Shown here: positions 22,290 through 33,990 of the stretch, one piece after another
Layout: each line of letters starts with the position of its first letter
Position numbering within the stretch: the first letter of the stretch is position 1
Position numbers and translations under genes: made by a program
NCBI GenBank assembly: GCA_003254905.1
Contig: QANU01094832.1
Coordinates: 842,489-906,488, forward strand
DNA length: 64,000 nt
DNA from: Nissolia schottii
Taxonomy: Eukaryota; Streptophyta; Magnoliopsida; Fabales; Fabaceae
Direction: 5' to 3'
Notes under the pieces: model-generated
Told to the model about the DNA's origin: nothing
The model's database searches: none
Seen by the model: the letters and a program-made list of their open reading frames with translations, nothing else

Positions 22290-22735
22290 TATATGTACAC
22301 CAAAAAACATATACCATGCATACACCTCGTACTTATATATATAAAGTTTGTGTTTTAACGTCTGTAATATTTGTGCACTTAATTAAATGTAGTTGAAAAT
22401 ATTATCTATAAGTTTGTAATGTTAATGCACACATGGGAATAAAGTTTGTACATTATTACGTATGATATTTGTGCATTTTTTTTAAATAAAGTTCAAATTG
22501 TAAACCACTGATAATTTTATAATGTTTGTGCATTCATACATATAAAATTTGTGCATTACTATTTATAATTTTTGTGCATTTTTAAATAAAGTTCAGATTA
22601 TATATAACTCTAAACTATAAGTTTGTAGTGTAGTCCAAATAAAATTTGTGCATGAATGCGGATAAAGTTTGTGTTTTAACGTCTGTAATGTTTGTGCTTT
22701 AACGCCTTTAAGTTTGTGCTCTATTTTGGGAAACT
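22290..22735 (+). repeat. TTTGTGCAT motif array (array 1)
   Basis: Repeated ATTTGTGCA / GTTTGTGCT motifs (for example at about 22370, 22468, 22526, 22551, 22571, 22646, 22690), mixed with AAAGTTTGTGTTTTAACG repeated at about 22344 and 22668. The same motif fills 35.15-35.9 kb and 39.38-39.70 kb and appears inverted at 36.4-36.7 kb. Probably a remnant of a mobile element. Confidence 0.6.
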
Positions 22736-22865
22736 GTATTGTATACGTATAATAATCATTAATTATCTAATTTAAATTGTGTATGTATGAATGTATGAAA
22801 TTTGGTTTACACATAATATTTTTGCTAATCTAAAGTTTCTAAGCGCGTATGGTAGGGAAGAAATG

Positions 22866-23007
22866 GACCAATCAAATAATGGCAATGAATGTAACATGTG
22901 GTTACACTTCCAGTACCCACTTGCCACTCTGTAGTTTCCTATCGCTACAGTCAAGGAAATTTCGTGTGTATTAACTTCTTCATGTTCTCATTTATATAAT
23001 ATAAATA
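22866..23007 (+). promoter_or_regulatory. Promoter of SAUR copy 5
   Basis: Conserved block at 22866-22894, second shared element CAAGGAAATTTCGTGTGTA at 22952-22970, and a TATA box in TATAATATAAATAGCC (about 22995-23010). The order matches SAUR copy 4. Confidence 0.6.
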
Positions 23008-23123
23008 GCCTAAGTCATCACACATACTCCTCAAGCTCACTCGAAAAAACCATCTATAGTTCACTACATCACTACATATCCTATTGAGAGAAGAAGAAAT
23101 TGTATATCACAAAAATTTTCAAG

Positions 23124-23426
23124 ATGCTTAGGTCTTTTGTTGGGAAGATTCAAAAGGATCTATCAATCTTTGTGCGAAGAAGGGCTACACTTAGCTACTT
23201 CAATGAGAACCATGATGATGTTAGGGAAGGGTACTTTGCCGTTCATGCAATAAAAGGTGGAGAAAGGAAAAGGTTCATTGTTGATTTGGAGTACTTGAAT
23301 GACCCTGCATTCTTGGTACTTTTGGATCAAGCTCAAGAAGAGTATGGTTTTAGACAGCAAGGTGCTCTTGCTGTCCCTTGTAGGCCTCAAGAGCTTCAGA
23401 GGATTTTAGAAGGTCGGAGGGCATAG
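23124..23426 (+). CDS. SAUR family protein (cluster copy 5)
   Basis: 100-residue intronless SAUR starting MLRSFVGKIQKD. The ATG at 23124 was chosen because it aligns with the start of the copy at 12104 (same leader, TTCAAGATGCTTAGG); an in-frame TTG further up is not a plausible plant start. The core matches copy 4 almost residue for residue (EGYFAVHAIKGGERKRFIVD, then LEYLNDPAFL, EEYGFRQQGALAVPC). Differences are one extra aspartate in the linker (H-D-D-V against Q-D-V) and a shorter tail ending EGRRA. A MITE-like element starts 12 bases after the stop. Confidence 0.95.
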   Translation: MLRSFVGKIQKDLSIFVRRRATLSYFNENHDDVREGYFAVHAIKGGERKRFIVDLEYLNDPAFLVLLDQAQEEYGFRQQGALAVPCRPQELQRILEGRRA

Positions 23427-23438
23427 GTTAGATGAGAG

Positions 23439-23587
23439 ATTCTTAGGTAAACACACTTTCAACACATTATGTTTAGACGTACTCTCAGAAAATGTGTGTT
23501 TCGGTGGCCTTGTCATAATGAGTCTCATCAAATTTCTTTTGAGTGTGTCTAAATATAAGATGTTAGAATTGTGCTTATACAAGAATT
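23439..23587. mobile_element. MITE-like element behind SAUR copy 5
   Basis: The left end (ATTCTTAGGTAAACACAC, then TTATGTTTAGAC) and the reverse complement of the right end (ATTCTTGTATAAGCACAATT, then TTATATTTAGAC) match at roughly three quarters of about 40 positions. Its ends resemble those of 11080-11258. Non-coding. Confidence 0.5.
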
Positions 23588-23814
23588 TTTCGTAAGTAAA
23601 TCATAGGTGCGGGAAGGGATGCTGATATTACTAATGGTTGTTTAATTATGTTCCAAACTTCCTATGATAGAGAAACTATACTAGGAAGTTCTGATCTTGC
23701 TATAGTCATATTTAATTGATTAATTAAGTCGTACGTTATATTCTTTAATTTAGTCAATTATTTTATTGTCACTTCTTGCAATGAATATAAGTTGAATATT
23801 ATTGGAGAAATTCG

Positions 23815-23979
23815 TAATTACTCTTATAAAATGAATATTTTTTTAATATTTTGATTCATTTTTAGTTGTCAGACGCATAGTAAATCTCAATTATCTATAT
23901 CTCATAAATAATTTATATTTACTGATATGACCAACGGTAAATAGATCAAAATAAAAAAAAATTACTATAAGAGTAATTA
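23815..23979. mobile_element. MITE-like element, 14-bp perfect inverted ends
   Basis: TAATTACTCTTATA at 23815-23828 is the exact inverse of TATAAGAGTAATTA at 23966-23979. Total length 165 bp, AT-rich and non-coding. If the outer TA is the target duplication, it would fit a Tc1/mariner-type MITE. Confidence 0.5.
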
Positions 23980-24049
23980 AGAATATTTGTCGTACTATAA
24001 GAGAGAAATATGCGTAAATAACTTTATTGTGAGGCTGAAATCCAAAGTG

Positions 24050-26260
24050 AGAGTAATTGTAGTTCAACATGCAGGTTTTCTCATCAATAGATTGCCATCT
24101 GTTGCACTTCAGGACAGATCCCCTTATTTCCTCTTATTACATAAGGCTCCTGATTTAACTTTCCTTAAAGTCTTTGGATGCCTTGCTTTTTCCAATTCAC
24201 TACATAGAAACAGCAGTGAGCTTGATCCAAGAGCTAGAAATTGTATCTTTCTTGGTTATAGACTTGGAGTAAAGGGGTTTATCCTATATGACATTACAAG
24301 CAGAGAATTTTCATAAGTAGGAATGTGCACTTCTATGAGAGTTTTTTCCCATACACAGGCTCAGCAGAACATGATTCCAACTTTGTTTTCCCTGATCTCT
24401 CTAATTCTGTTGCAGATTCAGAAGCTCTTCCTTTGCCTTGTATTCCTACTGTTCCTACTCATCACACCAATATCTCTGATCCTGCTCCCTTCCCTACTAT
24501 CACAGTTTAGCAGTCCCCTACCCCCTACCCTCCTAGAAGATCATCAAGGCCAAAGACTACCCCTCATTACTTGCAGGACTATCACTGCAACCTACTTAGT
24601 TCTGCAAATCATTCTTCTCATCAGCCTACAATCAATTATCCCCTTCAGTATGTCATTTCTTATGATGCATTCTCCTCTGCTCATAAAAGGTTTGTTATCA
24701 TAATCTTTACCATTTCTGAACCTAGCTCTTATTCTCAAGCTGTGAGGCATGCAGCTAGAAGGATGCTATGGCTGCTCAAATTGCAGCTTTGGAATTGAAA
24801 AACACCTGGAAAATGGTTGATCTCCCTCCTGACTAGCAAACCATAGGTTGCAAGTGGGTCTATAAGGTCAAACTAAAGGCTGATGGAAGCATTGAGAGAT
24901 ATAAGGCTCAGTTGGTTGCAAAGGGCTATAATCAAACACATGGAGTGGCACTACATGGACACCTTTAGCCCTGTGGCAAAGATGTCCACTGTCAGACTAC
25001 TGTTAGCATTAACCTCTATTAAGAAATGGCATTTTACATCAACTTGATGTTAACAATGCTTTCTTACATGGTGATCTCCATGAAGAAGTTTACATGCAAT
25101 TACCTCAAGGATTTCCTGGTCCTGGCCCTAACAAAGCATGCCTTCTGCAGAAATCTCTTTATGGTCTTAAGCAATCAAGTAGAAAATGGTTCTCAAAGCT
25201 GTCCACTGCCCTCATCTCTTGCGGTTATATTCAGTCTAATTCAGATCACTCCTTATTCATCAAAGCCACTTCTACATCATTCACAGCGTTACTAGTGTAT
25301 GTTGATGACATAATTCTTGCTAGCAGCAGCATATCAACCATTATTGAAATGAAATCATTTCTCAATGATACTTTTAAAATCAAGGATCTTGGTGAAGCCA
25401 AATACTTCTTGGGGTTGGAAATTGCTAGAAGCACCTCAGGTATTTCATTGTCCCAAAGGAAATATGCATTGGAAATTCTCCAAGATGCTTCCCTCATCGC
25501 TTGCAGACAGGCCATAACTCCCATGGATAGTTCACAGAGATTATCCAAGGATGCAGGTGGTCCTTTCATAGATTCCTCTGCATATCGCCGCCTTATAGGG
25601 CGCCTTATCTACCTCACAACCATTAGGCCTGACATATCATATGCCATGAATCAATTAGCCCAATTTACGGCTGCTCCTTCTTCCACACATCACCAGGATG
25701 CAATACGGGTCCTCAAGTACATTAAAGAGGCACCAGGCCTTAGCTTATTTTTCCCTAGTGATCGACTCTTCCTTGCAGCTCCAAGCGTACATGGATGCGG
25801 ATTGGGCTGGATGCCCTGACACAAGGCGTTCCACCTCTGGATTTTGCATTTTTCTGGGGCAATCTCTCATTAGCTGGAAATCTAAGAAACAAAATGTTGT
25901 TTCTCGATCATCTTGTGAAGCCGAGTACAGGGCCCTAGCTGTGACTACATGTGAAATTCAATGGTTAACTTTCTTACTAACAGATCTGGCCATGAAACCA
26001 GCTACACCTGCTACCATCTTTTGTGATAACCAATCTACCCTTCAAATAGCCCATAATCCAGCTTTCCATGAGCGCACAAAGCAAATTGAAATAGATTGCC
26101 ACTTTGTCCGTGAAAAGCTTCATTCAGGGCTTATAAACTTGCTACCCATTTCCTCTAAATTGCAACTTGCTGATGTGTTCACCAAGCCTCTTGGCCCGAT
26201 GCCATTCAAGAACATTTTATCCAATCTTGGTCTGATTAATCTGTTTAAACCAGGCGAAGA
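24050..26260 (+). pseudogene. Broken copia pol (element 2)
   Basis: Integrase end: FLINRLPSVALQDRSPYFLL and LKVFGCLAF...RARNCIFLGY (about 24076-24270). Then a low-complexity linker with a stop at 24508-24510. Reverse transcriptase begins near 24845 ([20 protein letters not shown] in mixed frames), with NNAFLHGDLHEEVYMQLPQG at about 25050-25110 and the catalytic LVYVDDIILA at about 25292. It continues to FLGLEIARS (about 25410) and RLIYLTTIRPDISYAMNQ (about 25600). A frame change near 25780 leads into an otherwise open RNase H (YMDADWAGCPDTRRSTSGFC at about 25790, DNQSTLQIAHN, LADVFTKPL). The second half is much better kept than element 1. Confidence 0.88.
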
Positions 26261-26264
26261 TTGC

Positions 26265-26274
26265 GGGGGGGGGG
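26265..26274 (+). other. Polypurine tract of copia element 2
   Basis: A run of ten G directly before the LTR start TGTTAG, after GCGAAGATTGC. This is the plus-strand primer position of a copia element. Confidence 0.8.
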
Positions 26275-26507
26275 TGTTAGAGGATAGTCATCCACATGAG
26301 TTGGTTAATGGTTAGCCAATATAGTTAGGGTAATTAAGTTGGTTAAGTTAGTTTCATGGTGATTTATCGCATTGCTTGTGTCACAAGCAACTCATGTTGT
26401 GTATATATACAAACTTCATACCTGCAGTATTCAATTAATTCATTCTTTTCATTTCTTAGTCTTTCATTTCCTTATTTTCCTTTCACTATCGGTTTACTCC
26501 TCTATCA
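26275..26507 (+). repeat. 3' LTR of copia element 2 (right end estimated)
   Basis: Starts TGTTAGAGGATAG. A TATATATAC stretch at about 26401 may be its TATA. The end is uncertain because the 5' LTR is missing. Confidence 0.6.
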
Positions 26508-27012
26508 TATTTCAAACACCAAAATTGTTTTTGTCATGTTTAAAGAAACTTGTGTGAATGCTTTCGTTATCAATGTCCCATATTATTCCCTTTGCGCATG
26601 GCAATCAAAGAATTGATATCAAAACTGATTTCAATAAATTAAAACTGAAAAGGGTTCGTCTAAAATTACACTAATCTCCTTTGTTCTTCATGTTCCATAA
26701 TGTATATATTTTGTTTAATATAGTTTATAAAGAAAACGAAAGAATGGACTAAACAATAATCAGGTATGCTATGTCACGTCTCGTGTTGTAAAGTTTTAAC
26801 ATATTCTTAAGTTCAGAGAATTAATGGAAATATCTTGATGGTAACGTGACTAACCTTATGATTAAGTTTTATTCATATTGTCTGTGAAGAAAACACAAAA
26901 GGAAAAAAATAGACTTATCATGCATATTATGTATGACTGTACCAAAAAAAATGTATACTATGTAACGTCATATAATGTAAAATTTTAACCTACGTTGATG
27001 TGAAAAAAAAAA
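26508..27012. other. Intergenic, no gene seen
   Basis: AT-rich, no supported feature. Confidence 0.5.
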
Positions 27013-27903
27013 TTAATTATGTTTTTAATTTCTCATAAATTACGAATTTTGTATTTTATCTCTCATAGTTTTTTTAAGAGATCGTCTCTTATAGAAAGAA
27101 TTTGTTAGATTTTAGTCTCTTTTACCCCTTTGGCATGTTAATTGTTGACGTGACAGTTAAGTTGGTCATATGGCAGTCACGTGCCATGCGGGTTAATTAA
27201 TTTTAGTCTCTCATAAATAACGAATTTTGTTTTTTACCACTCATAAATTTTTGTTAGAAAATTGTCATCATAAATGTTTTCAATTAAGAAATTGTCTCTC
27301 ACAAAAAAATTTTGTTATGTTTTAGTCCTTGTCATTCTCCATTTAGGCCGTTAACCATGTGGTAAACACAATTGACCTATTATTCAAATCGGCCCATCTA
27401 ATCCTAACCCGTATTAATTAATTTTTTTTTAAAAAAACTCATCCCTTTCTCTCATCCCTCCCCACTCCACTTCTATCCCACCGTTGACCCACCTCTTTGA
27501 TAACTACTATGGCTCTCTCACACTCACATCGAACTCGTTGTTGACCCACCTCTTTGATAACTACTATGGCTCTCCCACACCCACATCTGACTCGTTGTTG
27601 AAAAGTGATTTCTTAATGAAAACATTTGAGCAATGATTTCTTAATAAAAATTTTATGAGGTAAAAAAACAAAATTCGCGATTTATGAAGGACTAAAAATT
27701 GAATTAACGTTATGTCATGTGCGTGACACACATAATTGTCACGTGGTCAAGTTAATTGTCATATCAGTAGTTAACAACTCAAATTGACAACATGAACTAA
27801 AACCTAACAAAAATGTTTATGAGAGATGATTTCCAAGCGAAAAATTTATGATAAGTAAAACACAAAATTTAAAATTTATGAGGGACTAAAAATATAATCA
27901 ACC
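27013..27903. mobile_element. Fold-back / Mutator-like element with about 300-bp inverted arms
   Basis: The left arm (27013 to about 27310) and right arm (about 27600-27903) are imperfect reverse complements, for example CTCATAAATTACGAATTTTG at about 27033 against the inverse near 27870. Each arm contains an internal repeat of that piece. The centre holds a roughly 57-base tandem duplication (27483-27596, TTGACCCACCTCTTTGATAA twice). Runs of A flank both ends (27003-27012, 27904-27911), which would fit but do not prove an 8-9 base target duplication. No transposase. Confidence 0.6.
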
Positions 27904-28544
27904 AAAAAAAATATCAAAATGTAACTAATGATTAATTTTAAATCATAATTTTTATATAAATAAAGAAGAAAAGAGTGGACTTTTCTAAACAACAAAAATG
28001 CTACGTAGTGCTAGTAGTATCAGTGCTTGGTTAAGTCATTCTGCACTTGTGAATTGGATTGAGAAAGAATGCAAAACACTAGCTTGGTGCTGTATTTACA
28101 CAGTAATATTCATTGCTTGTGGTTTCCCCTTCTTAAGATGAGAAAAATGAGAGTATTTTTTGGTGCATAGAAAAATGAGAGTTTGGTAAAGTATACTATA
28201 TAAGCAAATCATCCTACACAAGAATCAAGCATTTTCGGACTTTCTAGCATTGCTCTTCCAGAAATCATAGAACAGAAGTCAGAACCGAGGTTAGGATACA
28301 TCAGCAGTTAGTAGCATACATCAGACACATAATAAAGAACACATACATGCCCCCAAATTAACTCATATTTAGTTATTTACTTTCAACATACTACATTACA
28401 TGACTTCATATATATATCAACAATGAATCACATAAGACCCTTAGCATAACATAATTATACATAAAAATATATATAACCCCAAAAGAATAACACATACTAA
28501 TTGAAAAGGTTGTCACATGAAAATAAAACATTAACCAACCCAAA
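27904..28544. other. Intergenic; includes 3' flank of the lumen protein gene
   Basis: No gene seen. The part next to 28545 is the 3' untranslated region of the minus-strand gene. Confidence 0.5.
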
Positions 28545-31186
28545 TTATTTCACCTCAGAGCAATTGTTAGGCCCAACTGGTTCTCTCAAACAATTAGAAA
28601 TTGCCATAACTGCTGCTTCAATTGATGCATCTTCCCCCTGTTTCAACAAAAGTGCTAAACCATGATCAAAATCATTATCAAACTAAGCTAACAAAAAAAA
28701 GATAGTTATGTTTGAACCAACACATGCTCGGTTGGAGTGGTAGGTGCTCATTTTCATAAACTATTGGTCTCAAGTTCGAACCCTGAGAATAGAATAACCG
28801 GTACCGAGAAAAGAAGATAGCTATGTTGAAAATCAGAGTGTACCTTCTCTTTCCAATAGAAAATGTTGCCATACTTCCCCGCCAAGCGGCTCCAGAAACT
28901 GCGAGGGATGTCCAAATCAACCGAAGCGCCAACGTTGAAGTTCAATATATTGCCTAGTGAACAAAAACGCATCACGTTACCCTCAATTGATGGATGCATT
29001 AGTATCATAAAGAAGCCAAGAAAATAACAATAAGCATGTTTGGCAACTTAATTATGCGAGGAAAATGATTGTTTTTCTTTACAAGAACCATCTCAGAAAG
29101 CTTTTAATTATAAGCTGCTCCAAATCTAAAACCAGCTAATCTAAACGCGCACAATGAAAAAGTGCAGTTGGCGATTTACCGAAGGTGGGATCAGCAACAA
29201 AGACGACCGTTCTGTCATCGACTTGCCAGAAATCTTTAATGGCCAATCCTGCATTATACATTACTATAAGCTTTCGATTTTCAAAACTTTCAATATTAGC
29301 CTAAGGTGTAGTGTAATCAAAATTATGACAGACTTCGCAATGATCGAAATCATAAACCTGGCGTATCGGGATAGTTTTGGGCTAAAACTCTCAACTTGAA
29401 TCCAGTATCCTTTTCAAGGTTAGCAATCTCTTGAGCTAGTCTTTTCTCCTGAAGATGTATGTAACAATTGAACATCATTGCCATTATTCCCTCAATTCAC
29501 TTGTTATTGTTATGTACATTTTAAATAGGAAAAGAAACTCTACACACAAAGACAACTGGATTATCATACTAGTGTTAGCTTAAAATTTTCATTTTCCTTT
29601 TAGATTAAACACTAAAAAACATGGTCCTTGACAAGGCACTATGACATCGCTTGATCTATGTAACCAACCCCACATAGTGAAAAAAGGCTCAGTAGTAGTT
29701 GTTGTATTAGATCAAACACTCATGTTAGTCCTCCAAAGATATGCACGCAACCTCAGGTTAGCTTTCTCAAGATTTTGGACATCAATTCGATTCTTAAATT
29801 GACAGTTTTTTTGTGCAGTAACGTTGTAAAATACACCAAAATTTCTACAATACCGAACTTCATCTAATTATTTACAACAATTAAGTCGTGTCTCACTATG
29901 TGGGGCCGACTACATGGATCGAGTGACGCAATTGTGTTCTTCTGTCTTGGACCATGTTTGCATTTAAGCCATTAACCTCTAAATCTCTTTTAGTAGTTTT
30001 CTCTATGGATGTTTTAGTTCTCTCTGTACCTCTAACTACTAACTACCCGTCATCTGATCTACCCTTCTCACATGGGCTTCTTCAGGTCTTCTCCTCACAT
30101 TCCCAAACCACCTAAGGTGAGAGATTCTACCATCTTTATATTGGAAATTAGTATTTCCAATATTTATGTGGGCTCATATTTAATAACAATTATATTAGTT
30201 ATTTATCATAAGGGACTTAATTTTAGTGATCTAATTTTTGGTAAGCCTGTTGGACTTAAAGAAAATGATTGTGGGCTTAATGAGTAGATACCAGTGTTGG
30301 CCCATCAGGGCATAATGAGAATCCTGGTGAGCTTAAATACATTAGGAACGGTTATGGTCCCCAAGACACTAAATGGTTTCACGTTTCACTTCTCCCCATC
30401 TGGAAGAGAAACAGAAGGTCCCATTGAGGAACTAAGGAGATTTGGTTGAGGAAGATCACAAAACCACCCCTCTTGTTCGTGACTAATTGCTGCAGAGGTA
30501 TCACATTAGTTTGGGATCGACAACCATGGATCTAAGTATTTATGAAATTCTAACACTTTATTCACAATAGATGCTACTGTCTCTTTAATACATTCATTTC
30601 TCATCCTATATTATCTAATGTGTCCACTCATCTATCGCAATTATTTAGACCCACACACTTGTTTGAAAACGTAGAGAGTAATAAATACCTTTGTGCCATC
30701 AAACAATTGAACGAAATGGGGGTAACAAGTAACAAAATTAAGGAACCTGTCCATCAGAGAGGAACCCAGCAACATCAATGACAGTGGTGAAGTCCTTAGG
30801 GAGCAATTCTGGCTTGTTCACTCCAACTTTTCCCTCCGCCAATCCAGTTCCTACCAATTTCAACAAATTTTCAATTAAACAAAAATAAATAGAAGGAACT
30901 AGTTAAATAAAAGGGGATATCCTACAAATAGAAGCAAAAGGGTATCCATAAAAGTGAATCATTGATTCATTTTACCTCCGAAGAATAACCCAATCGAGAG
31001 GGCTGCAGAGAGAGCAAAATGAAGAGGTTTGGAGTGAAATTTTGAAGTGTAGTTGTTGTACGATGATGATGTCGGGAATGAAGACAGGTGAAACGACAGC
31101 GTCTTAGATTGTTGTAGTGTCCGAACAGAACGCGAGGAACTGAGAGACGCAGAAAATGATGGAATCTGAACAAGATAATGTGCCAT
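28545..31186 (-). CDS. Thylakoid lumen 15.0 kDa-type protein, chloroplast
   Basis: Six exons on the minus strand: 31186-30976, 30850-30747, 29448-29358, 29248-29180, 28953-28844, 28637-28545. All introns are GT-AG and the joins keep frame, giving 225 residues. Residues 1 to about 52 are Ser/Thr-rich with few acids, a chloroplast transit peptide. A hydrophobic stretch (about 56-71, FALSAALSIGLFFGG) may be the lumen-targeting part. The mature protein holds PELLPKDFTTVIDVAGFL, LAQEIANLEKDTGFKLRVLA, DDRTVVFVADPTFGNILNFN, DIPRSFWSRLAGKYGNIFYW and EDASIEAAVMAISNCLRE, close to Arabidopsis At5g52970 as I recall it and to the TPM-domain style of TLP18.3. A photosystem-related role in the lumen is likely by family but not shown. 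Intron 2 (1.3 kb) carries old repeats and intron 5 a SINE. Confidence 0.93.
28707..28815 (+). repeat. SINE (tRNA-like) in intron 5 of the lumen gene
   Basis: A tRNA-like head (GCTCGGTTGGAGTGGTAGG, about 28727) and a good pol III B-box (CTCAAGTTCGAACCCTGAG, about 28769-28787). It lies in the intron 28638-28843, opposite to the gene. Only the tRNA-related part is clear. Confidence 0.6.
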
Positions 31187-31606
31187 CGTTTCGCTTTTTT
31201 GGAACTGCGATGTACATTATAAATGGTTCGTTATTATAGAGTCTATTACTCCCTCTTCTCAATCTTCCATGTTAATTTTAGCCAAAACTTTGTTAAAAAT
31301 TAATTGTGATTCAACTAAATTAAAGAAATGTTAAGATTGTACGAAGAAGACGATTAAGATGTTAATTCAACGGTCAAAATGAGCGAAAAATTCAACTTTT
31401 TAATCCACACAAAATATAAGTATATTTTGCGTCAAAATTGATACTCATTTGTTTGTTAAATCATAATATTTACAAAAATAGTACTACTACATGTACAACC
31501 TCAAAAGTCACCATATTATCAACTCTCATTTTAATACATCAAACCTCACTACTAGTACTTGTCAACCAAATCCTCTAACTACGACAGTCACTCCACTACG
31601 CAAACG
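31187..31606. other. Upstream flank of the lumen protein gene
   Basis: Contains the promoter and 5' leader of the minus-strand gene, no TATA picked. TACTCCCTCTTCTCAATCTT at about 31247 resembles a Stowaway terminus, but no partner end was found. Confidence 0.45.
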
Positions 31607-32892
31607 TGTAACATCCCGTTTTCCCCTTAGTAGAATTTCGCTGGATAATTGTTGAGCTATTTATATTTTTGGTTAAATCAGTAAAATTAGGAACCCTTGG
31701 GATTAAGAATTGTCTGTAGGAATATTTCTGTACGTTTTCTCAAAATTCTGCAAACACTAGAATAAACCATTTTTGCAGTCCGAACACAACCGCGTGTCTA
31801 AAGTATCCGTAAAAGGTACGGCTACAGTTGAGAATTTATAAATACCTAAGTGACCCTAGAATATTACTTAGAAAAAATTAGTAGATCACAAGAACGTGAT
31901 CGGAACATTTTTCGGAGGACTGTACGCGAAGTACCGAGACCGAAAACAATAAAAACCTGATCAAAATTGATCTGCCGGGACCCTTAAATTTTTGGCCACA
32001 AAAATTGGCCAAGAAACAGCCCATGCACGGCCAAGACAAGGCCCAAATGACCAAATTCATGAAACTTCATCTTTGACTAGTCATAAGAGCCAAAAATGAC
32101 CATTTTACCCTTGGCTTCTTAAGCTTTCCCATGGCTTTTTGAAGAAGCCAATCAGCCCATGGCCTATAAATGGAGCCCTTGAGCTCTTCCAAATTCAAGA
32201 AGACACTCCCTTGGTGTAACTCTGCCGGTTTCTACGCTCTGCTGTTATTCTGCCGAAATATAGATACACTAGTCTCTGTATTAACCATAACCTTGATAAT
32301 TCATCTCTAGCAATCACCCTTCACTTCTCTAATCAAGAACTTTCATCCATCACCTAGAGGAATCCCTACAACAGCTAGGAGCACCGGTTACAAGGCTTTC
32401 GGAGTCTTTGCGGCCCGGTGACGGATTTAGTTACAAAGTGGGTAAACCGTTCTAACCACTATCTATGAGGTTTCATGATTAGATATATATGTGGTTAGGA
32501 TTCTTTTATGTGACTTTGATTTATATGTATGTTGTTGATGATTGTCTGGATCTGTTGGTGCTGTCTGTAATTCTGTCAGAATTTAGGAACGCCTAAGACA
32601 GAAATAGGTATATGACATGATTTTAAAGGGAATTGTATGCTGAGATTTTTATCATGAAAAACTAATGTTATTTTTGGATTCTACACGAAATTTTGAGTGG
32701 GAATGTCAAGTTTTATGATTTTTGGAGTCCCCGATGAATTTCTCAGCAAACAGGCAGAAAACGGGATTTTTATGAAAAAGGGCAAAACCGGGATTCCGTG
32801 GTTTGGGACTGAAAAACTGGGTTGATTTTCAGAAAATATGGGTTTAGAACTATCAAAAACCCTAAGGGCAAGTCTTGAGTCCATCGGGTTTT

Positions 32893-33548
32893 NNNNNNNN
32901 NNNNNNNNNNNNNNNNNNNNNNNNNNNNNNNNNNNNNNNNNNNNNNNNNNNNNNNNNNNNNNNNNNNNNNNNNNNNNNNNNNNNNNNNNNNNNNNNNNNN
33001 NNNNNNNNNNNNNNNNNNNNNNNNNNNNNNNNNNNNNNNNNNNNNNNNNNNNNNNNNNNNNNNNNNNNNNNNNNNNNNNNNNNNNNNNNNNNNNNNNNNN
33101 NNNNNNNNNNNNNNNNNNNNNNNNNNNNNNNNNNNNNNNNNNNNNNNNNNNNNNNNNNNNNNNNNNNNNNNNNNNNNNNNNNNNNNNNNNNNNNNNNNNN
33201 NNNNNNNNNNNNNNNNNNNNNNNNNNNNNNNNNNNNNNNNNNNNNNNNNNNNNNNNNNNNNNNNNNNNNNNNNNNNNNNNNNNNNNNNNNNNNNNNNNNN
33301 NNNNNNNNNNNNNNNNNNNNNNNNNNNNNNNNNNNNNNNNNNNNNNNNNNNNNNNNNNNNNNNNNNNNNNNNNNNNNNNNNNNNNNNNNNNNNNNNNNNN
33401 NNNNNNNNNNNNNNNNNNNNNNNNNNNNNNNNNNNNNNNNNNNNNNNNNNNNNNNNNNNNNNNNNNNNNNNNNNNNNNNNNNNNNNNNNNNNNNNNNNNN
33501 NNNNNNNNNNNNNNNNNNNNNNNNNNNNNNNNNNNNNNNNNNNNNNNN
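32893..33548. other. Assembly gap (656 N)
   Basis: Unknown sequence inside the solo LTR. The right edge enters a degenerate repeat array, so the gap probably reflects collapsed tandem repeats. The true size may differ. Confidence 0.95.
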
Positions 33549-33990
33549 GAATATGACATCATGATATGACAGACATGTATATTAAAGGATATGACAACAT
33601 GCATATTGAGACATGAATATGACATCATGATATGACAAGAGACGTGCATTAAAAGGATGCGACATCATGTTAAGATATGGATATGACATCATGATACGAC
33701 AAGTGAATTTCCTCAGGCATTCTTCATGCCCTACAGGCTTATGATACATAGATGAAACATGAATATGATATGATACGATACATGGACATGATGATATGCA
33801 TATGTACTGATGATATGTTTATATGATACGTGAAGATGATGATATGTGATGTAACTGTATATGTTACATGAATATGGTATGTCTATATGACACACGTATA
33901 TGATCATAGGTAAAACATGAAGATGATGATATGTGATTTAACTGTATATGGTGATATGTGCTTCAATGGCATATAATGATATGAGATTTA
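33549..33990 (+). repeat. Degenerate tandem repeats rich in ATGATATGACA
   Basis: Repeats of GAATATGACATCATGATATG with spacers of about 45-70 bases (about 33548, 33614, 33668), then shorter GATGATATGTGAT repeats to about 33990. Non-coding; part of the LTR. Confidence 0.7.

Larger units (their letters stand above)
24010..26507 (+). mobile_element. Ty1/copia retrotransposon 2, 5'-truncated
   Basis: Holds the integrase C-terminus, reverse transcriptase, RNase H, a polypurine tract and a 3' LTR. The left boundary is a truncation near 24010-24050, within integrase. The right boundary is estimated: the LTR begins TGTTAG at 26275 and may end at ...CTCTATCA near 26507, but without the 5' LTR this cannot be confirmed. 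It differs clearly from element 1 in sequence and LTR, so it is another family. Confidence 0.85.

Noticed and set aside
23815..24010. Whether the 165-bp inverted repeat is the left end of copia element 2
   Set aside because: Its ends pair with each other and not with the LTR at 26275, and the retroelement sequence starts after it.
28707..28815. Possible functional tRNA gene
   Set aside because: It has a good B-box, but the cloverleaf arms do not pair properly, so a SINE head fits better.
30072..30287. 71-residue frame in intron 2 of the lumen protein gene
   Set aside because: It lies within a well-supported intron full of repeat fragments and has no recognisable domain.
31247..31265. Possible second Stowaway terminus (CTCCCTCTTCTCAATCTT)
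   Set aside because: No matching inverted end within several hundred bases, so at best a fragment.
32681..33649. Long open frames of more than 200 residues on both strands
   Set aside because: They run through the N gap and consist mainly of unknown residues.
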